A stretch of DNA of 21,508 bases from positions 1-21,508 of the forward strand of contig DASQSZ010000077.1 in the NCBI GenBank assembly GCA_035642125.1, read 5' to 3'. Both the position numbers and the translations under genes were made by a program. Below the pieces are notes generated by a model. The model was given only the letters and a program-made list of their open reading frames with translations. It searched no databases and was not told the origin of the DNA. Shown piece after piece: positions 8,650-16,379 of this stretch; positions within the stretch are counted from its first letter, which is position 1, and every line of letters starts with the position of its first letter. This DNA is from CALAED01 sp937891035. GTDB lineage: Bacteria; Actinomycetota; Actinomycetes; Streptosporangiales; Streptosporangiaceae.

Positions 8650-9897
8650 TTAGACCGTGTCGTACGGCAGTTCGGCCCGCACCTGGAAGCCGCCGGTCGC
8701 GCGCGGCCCCGCCGTCAGCGTTCCGCCGAGCATGGCCACCCGCTCGTGCATGCCCACCAAGCCGTGCCCCCCGCCGGACGCCTCTCGCGGCGCCCCGCGC
8801 GGGCCGTCGTCGGTGACGGTCACGCACAGCCGGTCGTCGCCGTACCGCACCTCGACCTCGGTGTTGCTGCCGGGAGCGTACCTGGCCGCGTTGCTGAGTG
8901 CCTCCTGCACGATCCGGTACGCCGACAGGTCGACGCCGGCCGACAGCCGCCGCGGCATGCCCAAGATCGTCGATCTGACGGTGAGGCCGGCGCGTTCGGC
9001 GCGGACGATGAGCTCGTCCAGCCCGTCGAGGCCGGGTTGCGGCACTCGTTCGGCCGCCTCGCTGTCCGCGCGCAACAGGCCGACCACGCGGCGGGTCTCG
9101 GCCAGCGCGTCGCGGGCGGCGCCGCGGATGACCGAAAAGGTGTCCAACGCCGCCGGCGGCAGGCCGTCGATCTTGTAAGGGGCCGCTTCGGCCTGCAGCG
9201 CGATCACCGACATGTGGTGGGCCACGACATCGTGCAGCTCGCGGGCGATGCGCGCGCGTTCTTCGAGCACGGCCTGGCGGGCGAGGTCCCGGCGACGTAG
9301 TTCGGCCTGCTCGGCGAGGCTGGTTTCGGCCGCGTACCGGCCGCCCAGGGCGTCGCCGAACATCAGTGCGATCGCCGCGATGCCGCCGACGATCACCCCG
9401 GCCCAAAACGGCGTGCGGGTCAGCGTCACGGCGGGCAGCACCATCGCCGTGATCGTGATCAGCCCGACCGCTCCGGAGATCCGCCGCCGGTAGGAGATCG
9501 CGAGCAGGATGAGCGTGACGACCATGCTGATGACGCCGGTCGCCGGCCACGGCCAGGTCAGGTGCCGGCCGGTCAAGGCGAGTACGCCGACGAACTGACC
9601 GACCGCCATGACGCGCCAGGCGATCAGGGGCCAGCGCGGCGCGACGAACAGAGGTGCCCCCTGCGCGATGCCGGCCAGCAGGCCGAGCGTCGGCTCGGCG
9701 CGCAGGACCGCGATGTAGATCGCGATCGTGCCGGCTGTGTAGCCGATGCCCATGCCCCACACGAGGACGACCGCGAGCCAAGCCCACCATCGGTGTGGCG
9801 GCCACAGCCAGGTGCGGGGCGCCTCGGCAGGAGCGCGCAGCGCCGCGTCATAGATCGCGTCGCGCAGTGCGCCGCCGAGTCCGCGCTGCTCGTTCAT
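8650..9897 (-). CDS. NarL-type sensor histidine kinase
   Basis: A complete 415-residue membrane kinase. The N-terminal half has about six hydrophobic segments (roughly 38-63, 68-86, 91-110, 119-135, 141-160, 164-181) with almost no extracytoplasmic domain, as in DesK-like kinases that sense membrane or cell-envelope state. The HisKA_3 box ARIARELHDVVAHHMSVIALQ places the phospho-His at H222. The ATPase domain has YRIVQEALSNAARYA (N336), VTDDGPRG and GHGLVGMHERV. The start ATG 9897 has GGGGG a few bases upstream. It lies directly upstream of its regulator on the same strand. The signal is unknown. Confidence 0.95.
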   Translation of the reverse strand: MNEQRGLGGALRDAIYDAALRAPAEAPRTWLWPPHRWWAWLAVVLVWGMGIGYTAGTIAIYIAVLRAEPTLGLLAGIAQGAPLFVAPRWPLIAWRVMAVGQFVGVLALTGRHLTWPWPATGVISMVVTLILLAISYRRRISGAVGLITITAMVLPAVTLTRTPFWAGVIVGGIAAIALMFGDALGGRYAAETSLAEQAELRRRDLARQAVLEERARIARELHDVVAHHMSVIALQAEAAPYKIDGLPPAALDTFSVIRGAARDALAETRRVVGLLRADSEAAERVPQPGLDGLDELIVRAERAGLTVRSTILGMPRRLSAGVDLSAYRIVQEALSNAARYAPGSNTEVEVRYGDDRLCVTVTDDGPRGAPREASGGGHGLVGMHERVAMLGGTLTAGPRATGGFQVRAELPYDTV

Positions 9898-10028
9898 GTG
9901 CCCCCGAGCCTATGCGGGCGGGGCGCGCCCGGCCTGCCCCCGGGGAGCCAACCCGGGCCACCCCCCGCGGTATGAGCCCAGGCCGGAGCCCGCGGTGACG
10001 ACCGGATGTCGATGGCGGCGGGTGGACG

Positions 10029-11135
10029 CTAGTCGGGGGAAGGGAACCGGACGTCGTGCTCTTGGGCGTCGGCGGCGGCGAAGGCCAGCAGCCGGTGGGC
10101 CTCGGTGGTGACGGCGTCGGCATCGGCGGCGGGCAGCCGCTCGTACGGATCGACCACGACGGTGGCGCGGCCGCGACCGCGCTCGATCTTCCACAGCCCC
10201 CGAAAGAAGCCATCGACCAGCACCGCACCGCGCATCGCGCCGCGCTCGGCGACGTAGCGCTTGCGGTGCGGTTCGGAGATGATCCGGTCGCGGTCGGCGT
10301 GGGACAGCAGCAGGTTGTCGTACTCGGGCAGCAGGCGCACCGGGGCCGGCGCGTCCGGATCGGGGCGGGGCGCGGCGGGCACATCGAACAGCTCCCCGCC
10401 CTCGTCGGTAGCGAAGACGCGCAGCCGAGGGCGCAGCCGATCGAGCACCTCGCGGAGTCGAGTCAGGCCCGACCACGTCTGTACGTCCAAGACGGTGGAC
10501 GGGCCGAACGCGCCCAAATAACGCAGCACCATCTCGTCCGGTGCGGTGTCGTCGGAGAGAGGGCGGCCCAGCCAGGACTCGATCGAGGTGTGCACAGCCT
10601 GCCCGCCGGCGCCCCAAACGCCGCGTGGCGGCAGCTGGACAAGCGGCACCAGCGTGCGGACGGCCATGGCGAGCGCGAGCGGCTCGCGCTCCGGCCAGCG
10701 TTCTGTCAGCAGCTCGCCGAGCTCGTTGAACGTCCGGGGCCGCGCCTCGACGATCGCCCGGCCGGCGGTGCCCAGCTCCCGAAGGTCCAGGCCGTCGAGG
10801 CTCTTGCCGAACGTGCCGGCCAGTGCGCGGTCCAGGCCGGGCTGGATGACGGGCCGCAGTGCCAGGCAGTCGCGCGCGCTGACGAGGTGGATCGTTGACC
10901 GCATCAGCGCGATGCGGACCGCCGCCCGGTCGGTGAGCAGCTGTGCCAGCTCGGTGTGCTCGAAGCCGGCCACCCTGGTCCACAGGCCGACGTACGGCGC
11001 GGTGGGGTGCTGGGCCTGCATGCCGACCAGATGCTCGATCGCGGCCGCGGCCGGCATCGGCCGCCGGTCGAGCAGCAACTGCCGCGCGAGCAGGGCCCGG
11101 TTGAGGGCGCGGTGGCCCAGTACGTCACCGATCAC
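10029..11135 (-). CDS. AlkZ/YcaQ-like winged-helix protein (HTH_42), probable DNA glycosylase homologue
   Basis: A 368-residue protein of the winged helix DNA-binding (HTH_42) superfamily. Early in the protein the segment HLVGMQAQHPTAPYVGLWTR contains Q40-A-Q42, which fits the QxQ/QxD catalytic motif of AlkZ/YcaQ glycosylases. Later markers are LMRSTIHLVSARD (78-90), LLPEYDNLLLSHADRDRII and RGAVLVDGFFRGLWKIER, the conserved beta-rich end. AlkZ members excise bulky or crosslinked bases, sometimes as self-resistance in producers of genotoxins; no biosynthetic genes are near. GTG 11135 lacks a clear ribosome-binding site; TAAGCT lies 6 bases before it, so a leaderless transcript is possible. An alternative GTG is at 11127. 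Confidence 0.85.
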   Translation of the reverse strand: MIGDVLGHRALNRALLARQLLLDRRPMPAAAAIEHLVGMQAQHPTAPYVGLWTRVAGFEHTELAQLLTDRAAVRIALMRSTIHLVSARDCLALRPVIQPGLDRALAGTFGKSLDGLDLRELGTAGRAIVEARPRTFNELGELLTERWPEREPLALAMAVRTLVPLVQLPPRGVWGAGGQAVHTSIESWLGRPLSDDTAPDEMVLRYLGAFGPSTVLDVQTWSGLTRLREVLDRLRPRLRVFATDEGGELFDVPAAPRPDPDAPAPVRLLPEYDNLLLSHADRDRIISEPHRKRYVAERGAMRGAVLVDGFFRGLWKIERGRGRATVVVDPYERLPAADADAVTTEAHRLLAFAAADAQEHDVRFPSPD

Positions 11136-11150
11136 CTACCAAGCTTAACA

Positions 11151-11168
11151 GAACGGAATAATTCGTTC
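11151..11168. promoter_or_regulatory. Imperfect palindrome in the promoter of the AlkZ-like gene
   Basis: GAACG (11151-11155) and CGTTC (11164-11168) are inverted around an A/T-rich centre. The element is about 16 bases upstream of GTG 11135, where a -35 to -10 spacer would lie. It could be an operator; the arms are short. Confidence 0.3.
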
Positions 11169-11210
11169 CCCTTCTTGGTAGCCGCTGCGCGGGCGTCCGC
11201 GACACGGCGG

Positions 11211-11285
11211 CGCGTCCTGGCGCGTCCTGGAGATGTTGTGCCGTGCCGTGCCGTGCGTGACGTGGCGTGGCGTTGTTGTGCCGTG
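11211..11285. repeat. Cluster of short direct repeats
   Basis: CGCGTCCTGG is perfectly tandem at 11211-11230. TGTTGTGCCGTG occurs at 11234-11245 and again exactly 40 bases later at 11274-11285, with more GTGCC and GTGGC units between. Translation in any frame gives no credible protein. This is a simple repeat tract downstream of the NlpC/P60 gene. Confidence 0.6.
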
Positions 11286-11294
11286 GAGCGGGAC

Positions 11295-11325
11295 GTGCCG
11301 GGCACCGTCCTTCGGCGCCCGGCAC
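11295..11325 (-). terminator. Hairpin after the NlpC/P60 gene
   Basis: GTGCCGGGC (11295-11303) and GCCCGGCAC (11317-11325) form a 9-bp stem, and an inner CCG/CGG helix shortens the loop. It lies 15 bases past the stop on the - strand. It is a good terminator candidate without a T-tract. Confidence 0.7.
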
Positions 11326-11340
11326 GACGTCAGCCGGCGA

Positions 11341-11955
11341 TCAGGCTCCCGGCCGTACCGCTCCGGAGAACTGGCGGCGGTAATGGGACCCGAGTTTGAC
11401 TTTCTGGACTTTCCGTCCCGAACTCGGGGCGTGGACCATGTAGCCCTTGCCCACGTAGATCCCGACGTGTCCCTTGTCATAGAAGAACACCAGGTCACCG
11501 GAGCGCAGGTTGTTCCAGGACACCTTCTTCTTCGCCGCCCGGTACTGCGCGTACGTGACGCGCGCCAGCGTGACCCCGGCCTTCCGCCAGGACGCCTTGA
11601 CCAGACCGGAGCAATCCCATGCGTTCGGCCCGTTGCCGCCGTACCGGTACGGGTCGCCGCGCTGCGCCTTGGCATAGCGCACCGCCACGGCGGCGCGCTG
11701 TTGCTGCCGAGAGGCGGCTGTGCCCGGAGCCGTCGCGGGCAGGGCGGCGTTCGTCATGACCTTGTCCGGCGCGGCGGCGGCCGGCGCCGACGCGTTCGAT
11801 GCCGGCGCGAATCCGGCGATCGTCATTGAGCCGACCGCGCTGCCGCTGAGGAGCAGCGTCGCTGTGCGGGAAATCGGGCGGGAGGTGGTACGGGACATCG
11901 CGCGGGAATGTGCGCGGGAATCAAGCGGGCTGTTCAGGACGACTCCAATCGTCAT
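11341..11955 (-). CDS. Secreted NlpC/P60 family cell-wall peptidase
   Basis: A 204-residue exported peptidase expected to cut stem peptides of peptidoglycan. The N-terminus has a long Ser/Arg-rich region, then a hydrophobic stretch (about 33-50) and an Ala-rich end typical of a signal peptide (ASNASAPAAA). The NlpC/P60 domain (about 88-200) shows the catalytic cysteine C115 in AWDCSGLVKASW, H163 in KGHVGIYVG and H175 in YMVHAPSSG. The start ATG 11955 has AGGCGG about 7 bases upstream; an internal ATG (M20) would give a more standard signal peptide but lacks a ribosome-binding site. It is divergent from the LLM gene and has a long, relatively A/T-rich leader. Confidence 0.9.
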   Translation of the reverse strand: MTIGVVLNSPLDSRAHSRAMSRTTSRPISRTATLLLSGSAVGSMTIAGFAPASNASAPAAAAPDKVMTNAALPATAPGTAASRQQQRAAVAVRYAKAQRGDPYRYGGNGPNAWDCSGLVKASWRKAGVTLARVTYAQYRAAKKKVSWNNLRSGDLVFFYDKGHVGIYVGKGYMVHAPSSGRKVQKVKLGSHYRRQFSGAVRPGA

Positions 11956-12414
11956 TGGTGACCGCCTACCGGCGAAATACGGCGTTGAATTAGCCCAAGC
12001 TGAACTAATCCGAGGGAAGAAATTGATCCCGGCCGTCGTCCCCGGTTCCACGTCTCCTGACCGCGTGGATTCGGCGGGTGAGCGCGCGCCGGCCGTCTGT
12101 GCACGGCGTGGACTTAGGGGCGCGTAAGCGGCTGCGTCGCCGCGTCGAATACGCAATCAGACGCGTCCGAATCAGGCAAATCGCAGCAATCCGGGCAGTC
12201 TATGCCTGATCAAGGAATACCGGTCGTCCCCGAGCAAACCTCCTGCTCATCTCGGAGGCGTGTGATGAAAAGTGACGTGCGACACAGTTGGCGCTCATTG
12301 GCCGCCTGAGGCCAGTTAGCCTCCGTACGCGGGGGGAGCCGTCCGGCCGGCCGGGCAGCACGGGGTACGGTCGTCGCGTTGCGGCTCGGGCGGTGCGGAG
12401 GAGGATGCGGCGGC
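11956..12414. promoter_or_regulatory. 459-base divergent intergenic region between NlpC/P60 and LLM genes
   Basis: No gene is seen here. On the NlpC strand the last 100 bases are relatively A/T-rich and contain a possible hairpin: ATTAG and CTAAT arms (11989-11993 and 12005-12009 on +). ATCAGGC (12171-12177) and GCCTGAT (12204-12210) form a 7-base inverted repeat with arms about three helical turns apart, and AATCAG recurs at 12155-12160. These could be sites for a regulator shared by the two genes. A c-di-AMP (ydaO) riboswitch would be expected for some actinobacterial NlpC/P60 genes, but its conserved core is not convincing here. Confidence 0.4.
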
Positions 12415-13293
12415 ATGTCGATCAAACCGGCGAGCGAGTCACCGAGAATCGCATTGTTCGGCCTCAACTCCGGGCCGACCCTCGCGTCCGACGCGCTGGC
12501 CGGCGTCGCCATCCTCGCCGAAGAACTCGGGTACGAGTCGTTCTGGGTGGGAGAGCACCCCGTGCTCCCTGACCCGCCCAGCCCGGACAGCCCGTTCGAC
12601 CCGAAAATGGCGCTCGCCGATCCGGTCGTGGTGTTGTCCTTCCTCGCCGCGATCACCCGCCGGGTCAGGCTGGCGACCGGTGTGCTCCTGCTCCCACTGC
12701 GCAACCCGGTCATCTTGGCCAAGGAACTGGCCTCGCTCGACGTCCTGTCCGGCGGCCGGCTCATGGTCGGTCTTGGGCTCGGCTACATTCGGCCGGAGGC
12801 CGCGGCGGTCGGGGTGCCCTACGCAGAGCGCGCCGCGCGCAGCCGGGACTACCTCGCGGCGATGCGGTCGCTGTGGCACGACGACAAGCCCGCTTACCAC
12901 GGACGCTTCGTCGAGTTCGACCACGTCGACGCACACCCCCGGCCGGCGCAGTCCGATCTCCATGTCGTGATGGGCGGTATGAGCCCCGGGGCGCTGCGCC
13001 GCGCCGTCGCCCACGCGCACGGCTGGTACGGCTTCATGCTGCGGCCGGAACAGGCGGCCGCGCACGTACGCGGGCTACGGGAGGCGGCGGAGATCGTCGA
13101 CCGGCCGCCGCACCTGGGCCCGTTGGAGATCACCGTCACCCCGCGCGGGCGGCTCGATCGCGACGGCGTGGAGGAGTTCCGCGCGGCCGGGGTGCACCGC
13201 CTTGTGCTGTCACCGCGCACCGGTCTCGACCAGGCCGCCCTCGAGGATTACGTGCGCGAACACGCGGAGCTCATCGTCCCCGCACAGCCATGA
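12415..13293 (+). CDS. LLM-class (F420-type) flavin-dependent oxidoreductase
   Basis: A 292-residue TIM-barrel oxidoreductase of the bacterial luciferase-like family. It shows AEELGYESFWVGEHPVLP near the start, then ITRRVRLATGVLLLPLRNPVILAKE (cited in part), and LSGGRLMVGLGLGYIRPEAAAVGVP, which is typical of actinobacterial F420-dependent members. ATG 12415 follows GGAGGAGG (12397-12404) by 10 bases. An out-of-frame ATG at 12405 is ignored. These enzymes reduce or oxidise small substrates with F420 or FMN in the cytosol; the substrate is not predictable. Its spacing to the permease start is 131 bases, so co-transcription is uncertain. Confidence 0.92.
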   Translation: MSIKPASESPRIALFGLNSGPTLASDALAGVAILAEELGYESFWVGEHPVLPDPPSPDSPFDPKMALADPVVVLSFLAAITRRVRLATGVLLLPLRNPVILAKELASLDVLSGGRLMVGLGLGYIRPEAAAVGVPYAERAARSRDYLAAMRSLWHDDKPAYHGRFVEFDHVDAHPRPAQSDLHVVMGGMSPGALRRAVAHAHGWYGFMLRPEQAAAHVRGLREAAEIVDRPPHLGPLEITVTPRGRLDRDGVEEFRAAGVHRLVLSPRTGLDQAALEDYVREHAELIVPAQP

Positions 13294-13424
13294 TCGTGCC
13301 CGGTCCGGGCGGACGCTCGGTAACGGAGCGGAGATCAAGATCTACGCCGGCTCGTGTTACAAGTCTGACAGCGCGACCCTGCGCCTAAGGAATCGAGGCA
13401 CGTGGGGGAGGGGTATTTGGGAGC

Positions 13425-14489
13425 ATGGCCGGCATGACCGACCGTGCCCCCATCCGGACGGCCAGTCCCAACGTCGATGCGCGCGCCGGCGACGAAGACG
13501 TCCTTCCGCCGTACGACTGGGCGCCCGGTCGCCCGCCCAACCCGCGCGTCCGGGCGGTGTGGGTGGTCGGATCCATCGTCGCGGTGCTCGTCCTCGGCCG
13601 CCTGTACATCGCGCCGCACCTGCAGATCCGCCCGCTCCAGGCGTGGAGCACGGTCTTTTTGGCGATCTGCGTGCAGGCCCTGCCGTTCCTCGTCTTCGGG
13701 GTCGCGTTGTCGGCGGCGATCACCACGTTCGTGCCGCCGGCCTTCTGGACGCGGGCGCTGCCCCGCCGGCCGGCCGCCGCGGTACCGGTGGCGGGGGCCG
13801 CCGGCGCGGTGTTGCCGGGCTGTGAGTGCGCGTCGGTGCCGGTCGCCGGTGGGCTGATGGCGCGCGGCGTGACCCCGGCGGCGGCGCTGGCGTTCTTGCT
13901 ATCGGCACCGGCGATCAACCCGGTGGTGCTTGTCGCCACCGGAGTGGCCTTCCCAGGACGGCCGGAGATGGTGGTCGCCCGGTTCGTGGCGTCGCTGACG
14001 GTGGCGGTGCTGGCCGGTTGGCTGTGGGCGGCGTTCGGGCGCGGGGAATGGCTGCGCGTGCCGGCCCGGCCGCACGTCGCGGGGGCCCGCCGCTGGGACG
14101 CATTCCGGCAGACCATGCGCCATGACCTCATGCACGCCGGAGGTTTTCTCGTGGTGGGCGGCGCGGCGGCGGCCACGCTGACCGTCGCGGTGCCGCCCGG
14201 TTGGGTCGCCGCTCTCGCCGGCGTCCCGATCGTCTCGATCTTGGTGCTGGCGCTGCTCGCGGTCCTGCTGTCGGTGTGCTCGGAGGCGGACGCGTTCGTC
14301 GCCTCCAGCCTTACCCCGTTCTCGTCTACGGCGATGCTCGCGTTCATGGTGGTGGGGCCGATGGTGGACCTGAAGTTGATCGCCTTGCAGTCGGCCACCT
14401 TCGGGCCGCGCTTCGCCGTCCGGTTCATCCCGCTGACCTTCGCGCTGGCCGTCGGGGTCAGTGCCCTGACCGGGCTGGTGCTGCTATGA
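13425..14489 (+). CDS. UPF0718/DUF318 family permease (GCEC motif)
   Basis: A membrane permease of up to 354 residues with a Pro-rich cytosolic N-terminus and about eight hydrophobic segments. The diagnostic motifs are PGCECASVPVAGG (131-143), LSAPAINPVVL (159-169) and VCSEADAFVASS (284-295). Related permeases (YcgR of Bacillus, ArsP-like) are thought to move metal or metalloid ions, and YcgR pairs with YcgQ, the homologue of the next gene. The start is ambiguous: ATG 13425 has GGGGAGGGG 11 bases upstream, and ATG 13434 has GGGAG about 10 bases upstream. The substrate is not known; no Zur-like box was seen upstream. A 12-base near-palindrome (AGATCAAGATCT, 13332-13343) lies in the upstream gap. 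Confidence 0.92.
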   Translation: MAGMTDRAPIRTASPNVDARAGDEDVLPPYDWAPGRPPNPRVRAVWVVGSIVAVLVLGRLYIAPHLQIRPLQAWSTVFLAICVQALPFLVFGVALSAAITTFVPPAFWTRALPRRPAAAVPVAGAAGAVLPGCECASVPVAGGLMARGVTPAAALAFLLSAPAINPVVLVATGVAFPGRPEMVVARFVASLTVAVLAGWLWAAFGRGEWLRVPARPHVAGARRWDAFRQTMRHDLMHAGGFLVVGGAAAATLTVAVPPGWVAALAGVPIVSILVLALLAVLLSVCSEADAFVASSLTPFSSTAMLAFMVVGPMVDLKLIALQSATFGPRFAVRFIPLTFALAVGVSALTGLVLL

Positions 14490-14506
14490 GACTGGTGCCG
14501 TTATGA
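14486..14506 (+). other. Six-codon linker frame coupling two genes
   Basis: An ATG at 14486 overlaps the permease stop as ATGA and opens a frame MRLVPL. Its TGA (14504-14506) overlaps the next gene's start, again as ATGA. No ribosome-binding site precedes ATG 14503. A ribosome finishing the permease could therefore pass through this linker and restart at 14503. Confidence 0.45.
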
Positions 14507-15243
14507 GGAAGGCCACCCAGAACCTGCTGCTCGTTATGATCGGCGTGGCGCTGCTGCACATCACCGTGATCAGCGGCGACTACGTCAACTACGTACGGCC
14601 CGCTTTCCAGATCATGCTCATCGGCGCGGCGGCGGTGATCGTGCTGCTCGGCGTCGTCGGCTTCTGGATCGAGACCCGCGATCTTGACCACGACGACGGG
14701 GACCGCCGCGCCGAACAGGAGAACCACCACGGCGCCCGCGCCCCCCGTACGGCGTGGTTGCTGTTTTTGCCGATCCTGGGGATCTTCTTGGTCGCCCCGC
14801 CGGCGCTGGGCTCCTTCACCGCCTCCCGCGCCGCTACGCGGACCGCTCCGGCGGCGCCCCCGCCGCCCCAGGAGGGCTACGCGCCGCTGCCCGACGGGCC
14901 GCCGGTCGTGATGAGCATCAGCGACTACGTGGGCCGGGCCTACGCGCCGCAGATCGGCCGGCCGGCCACGCTGCCGGGCCATCAGGTCGTGCTGACCGGA
15001 TTCGTGATGCCCGGCCCGGGGAGCGCCTGGTACCTGACCCGGATGCGCATCGCCTGCTGCGCCGCCGACGCCATCGCCATGCAGGTCATCGTGCGCGGTG
15101 CGCCCATGCCGCCGAAGGACGCCTGGGTCCAGGTGACCGGCATGTGGGGGCCCCCGGCCACGACCACCACCCGCACCGTCTTTCAGCCGATCATGGCGTC
15201 CTCCGTACGGCGCATCCCCAAGCCGCCCAACACCTACGAGTGA
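14503..15243 (+). CDS. TIGR03943/DUF1980 family protein, partner of the permease
   Basis: A 246-residue membrane-anchored protein. Two hydrophobic segments at 8-24 and 34-55 are followed by an acidic, His-containing loop (H63, H75, H76), a third segment (84-103), the motif LGSFTASR (102-109) and a soluble domain. That domain has GFVMPG (166-171), WYLTRMRIACCAADA (176-190, with the C185-C186 pair) and VTGMW. This order matches the family that accompanies GCEC permeases (YcgQ-like). The protein is probably an accessory subunit for ion export. The start lacks its own ribosome-binding site and sits in the overlapping linker frame. A strong hairpin follows the stop. Confidence 0.92.
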   Translation: MRKATQNLLLVMIGVALLHITVISGDYVNYVRPAFQIMLIGAAAVIVLLGVVGFWIETRDLDHDDGDRRAEQENHHGARAPRTAWLLFLPILGIFLVAPPALGSFTASRAATRTAPAAPPPPQEGYAPLPDGPPVVMSISDYVGRAYAPQIGRPATLPGHQVVLTGFVMPGPGSAWYLTRMRIACCAADAIAMQVIVRGAPMPPKDAWVQVTGMWGPPATTTTRTVFQPIMASSVRRIPKPPNTYE

Positions 15244-15293
15244 CGGCCGCGCCGCGGCTTGGTCGTCCCGGCCACCGTGCGGGTGCGCCACGG

Positions 15294-15341
15294 GGGCCGT
15301 CGGTAAGGGGCCCTCATCGAGGGGCACCTCGCCGACGGCCC
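15294..15341. terminator. Nested hairpin between convergent operons
   Basis: GGGCCGTCGG (15294-15303) and CCGACGGCCC (15332-15341) form a perfect 10-bp stem. Inside it CGAGG (15318-15322) and CCTCG (15327-15331) form a second helix. It lies 50 bases after the TIGR03943 stop and 31 bases from the DUF4232 stop on -, so it can stop both transcripts. Confidence 0.75.
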
Positions 15342-15372
15342 ACCTGGCCCGGTTACCCGGGGTGGCTGTGGT

Positions 15373-15918
15373 TCAGCGTGACAGCGGGGTGTGGGCGGCA
15401 AGCGCGGTCACGCTGAGACGCCCGCTTGTCACGTTCGTCTGCTGGAAGGGAACCCGCAGAAAAGCGCCCGCCGAGTCGGTCAGAGAGACGCGCAGGTATG
15501 CCGGCTGGACGTCGGTGCCGCCTGGGGGCGTGCCCCACGCGACGACGGCGCTGGCCCGCTCGCCGGGAGACAACTCGACGACGCTCGGGCCCGGATCTTC
15601 GTTGAAAAAGGTCGGCCCTTGGCGCACGGACGTGGGGAGGACTCGATGCGCGGAGTCCTCCATGCGCAGGACCGGATAGCCGGTGACCTGACAGGTGTGC
15701 GTGGCGTTGTTGGTCAGCGTGAGCATGAGGCCCTGGTTGCCTAATCCCAGCAGTCCGGCGTCATACATCCGTGCCTGCATGTCAGAGATCGTGCACGATG
15801 CCGCATCGACACGGTGGCGCTGTGCGGTGCTGGCGGAAGCCGTGGCGCCGGCCGCCACGGTGAGTGCCACGGCCGACAGCGTGCCGGCCGTCAGCATGGT
15901 CCGAGTTCTCTTGCGCAT
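15373..15918 (-). CDS. Secreted DUF4232 domain protein
   Basis: A 181-residue exported protein. Its N-terminus MRKRTRTMLTAGTLSAVALT leads into a signal peptide ending near ASASTA (about 27-32). The mature part matches DUF4232: C42 early, LTLTNNATHTCQVTGYPVL with C76, then ELSPGERASAVVAWG, an Ig-like beta sandwich probably stapled by C42-C76. The family is secreted, actinobacterial and of unknown function. ATG 15918 is set by GGGGGA 8 bases upstream; a much longer frame is open, but it reads through the upstream gene in another frame. It lies 29 bases after the stop of that gene, so the two form an operon. Confidence 0.88.
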   Translation of the reverse strand: MRKRTRTMLTAGTLSAVALTVAAGATASASTAQRHRVDAASCTISDMQARMYDAGLLGLGNQGLMLTLTNNATHTCQVTGYPVLRMEDSAHRVLPTSVRQGPTFFNEDPGPSVVELSPGERASAVVAWGTPPGGTDVQPAYLRVSLTDSAGAFLRVPFQQTNVTSGRLSVTALAAHTPLSR

Positions 15919-15947
15919 GAGTGAATCCCCCATGATCGATGGTGTCG

Positions 15948-16379
15948 TTATTCGATGGTGAAGTGCAGCGGGTCGGAGCAGCCGATCGACGGCGTGATGA
16001 GCAGGCTCACGTCCACCGTCGGCGCGGCTTGTGGTTGGTTGCCCACCGCCAGGGAGCACACGCCTCCCGTGCCGGTCAGCGGAAACCAGAACCAGGTGCC
16101 CGGGACCCGTTCCTGCCAGGCGGGCTGCCAAGCCCCGTTCGCGTATCGGAACGCCGCCACGTACACCCGAGCGGTGTCCTCTTCCTGCCGGTATGCCCGG
16201 AGCGTGACCTTGAGGTCTGTCCCCAGCGTGGTGGAACCGATCTGCACGCCTTCGGCAGCCTGCGCGGCTCGCGGAGCCGCCCCGGACGGAGCCGAGACCC
16301 CGGCCGTCGCCGCGGTGGTGGCCCCGAGCGTGGCGAGCCCTAACGCGGCCGCGACGATCCATCGCGTGGACCGATGCAT
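15948..16379 (-). CDS. Secreted small protein of unknown family
   Basis: A 143-residue protein with a signal peptide (MHRSTRWIVAAALGLATLGA, then TTAATAGVSA; cleavage probably near 27-45). The mature domain is beta-rich (LKVTLRAYRQEEDTARVYVAAFRY, cited in part; GTWFWFPLTGTGGVC) with two cysteines, C108 and C134, likely disulphide-linked outside the cell. I do not recognise the family. ATG 16379 has GGGAGG about 5 bases upstream. It is the first gene of a two-gene unit with the DUF4232 protein; together they may be extracellular binding or surface proteins. Another possible start 22 codons upstream lacks support. Confidence 0.75.
   Translation of the reverse strand: MHRSTRWIVAAALGLATLGATTAATAGVSAPSGAAPRAAQAAEGVQIGSTTLGTDLKVTLRAYRQEEDTARVYVAAFRYANGAWQPAWQERVPGTWFWFPLTGTGGVCSLAVGNQPQAAPTVDVSLLITPSIGCSDPLHFTIE

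Noticed and set aside
9964..9996. Direct repeat CCCGCGGT, copies 25 bases apart, upstream of the second kinase
   Set aside because: The unit is short, self-palindromic and common in DNA of this composition; not distinguishable from chance.
13294..13424. A zinc-regulator (Zur) box ahead of the permease operon
   Set aside because: No A/T-rich palindrome like the known actinobacterial site is present; only a short AGATC-AA-GATCT element was found.
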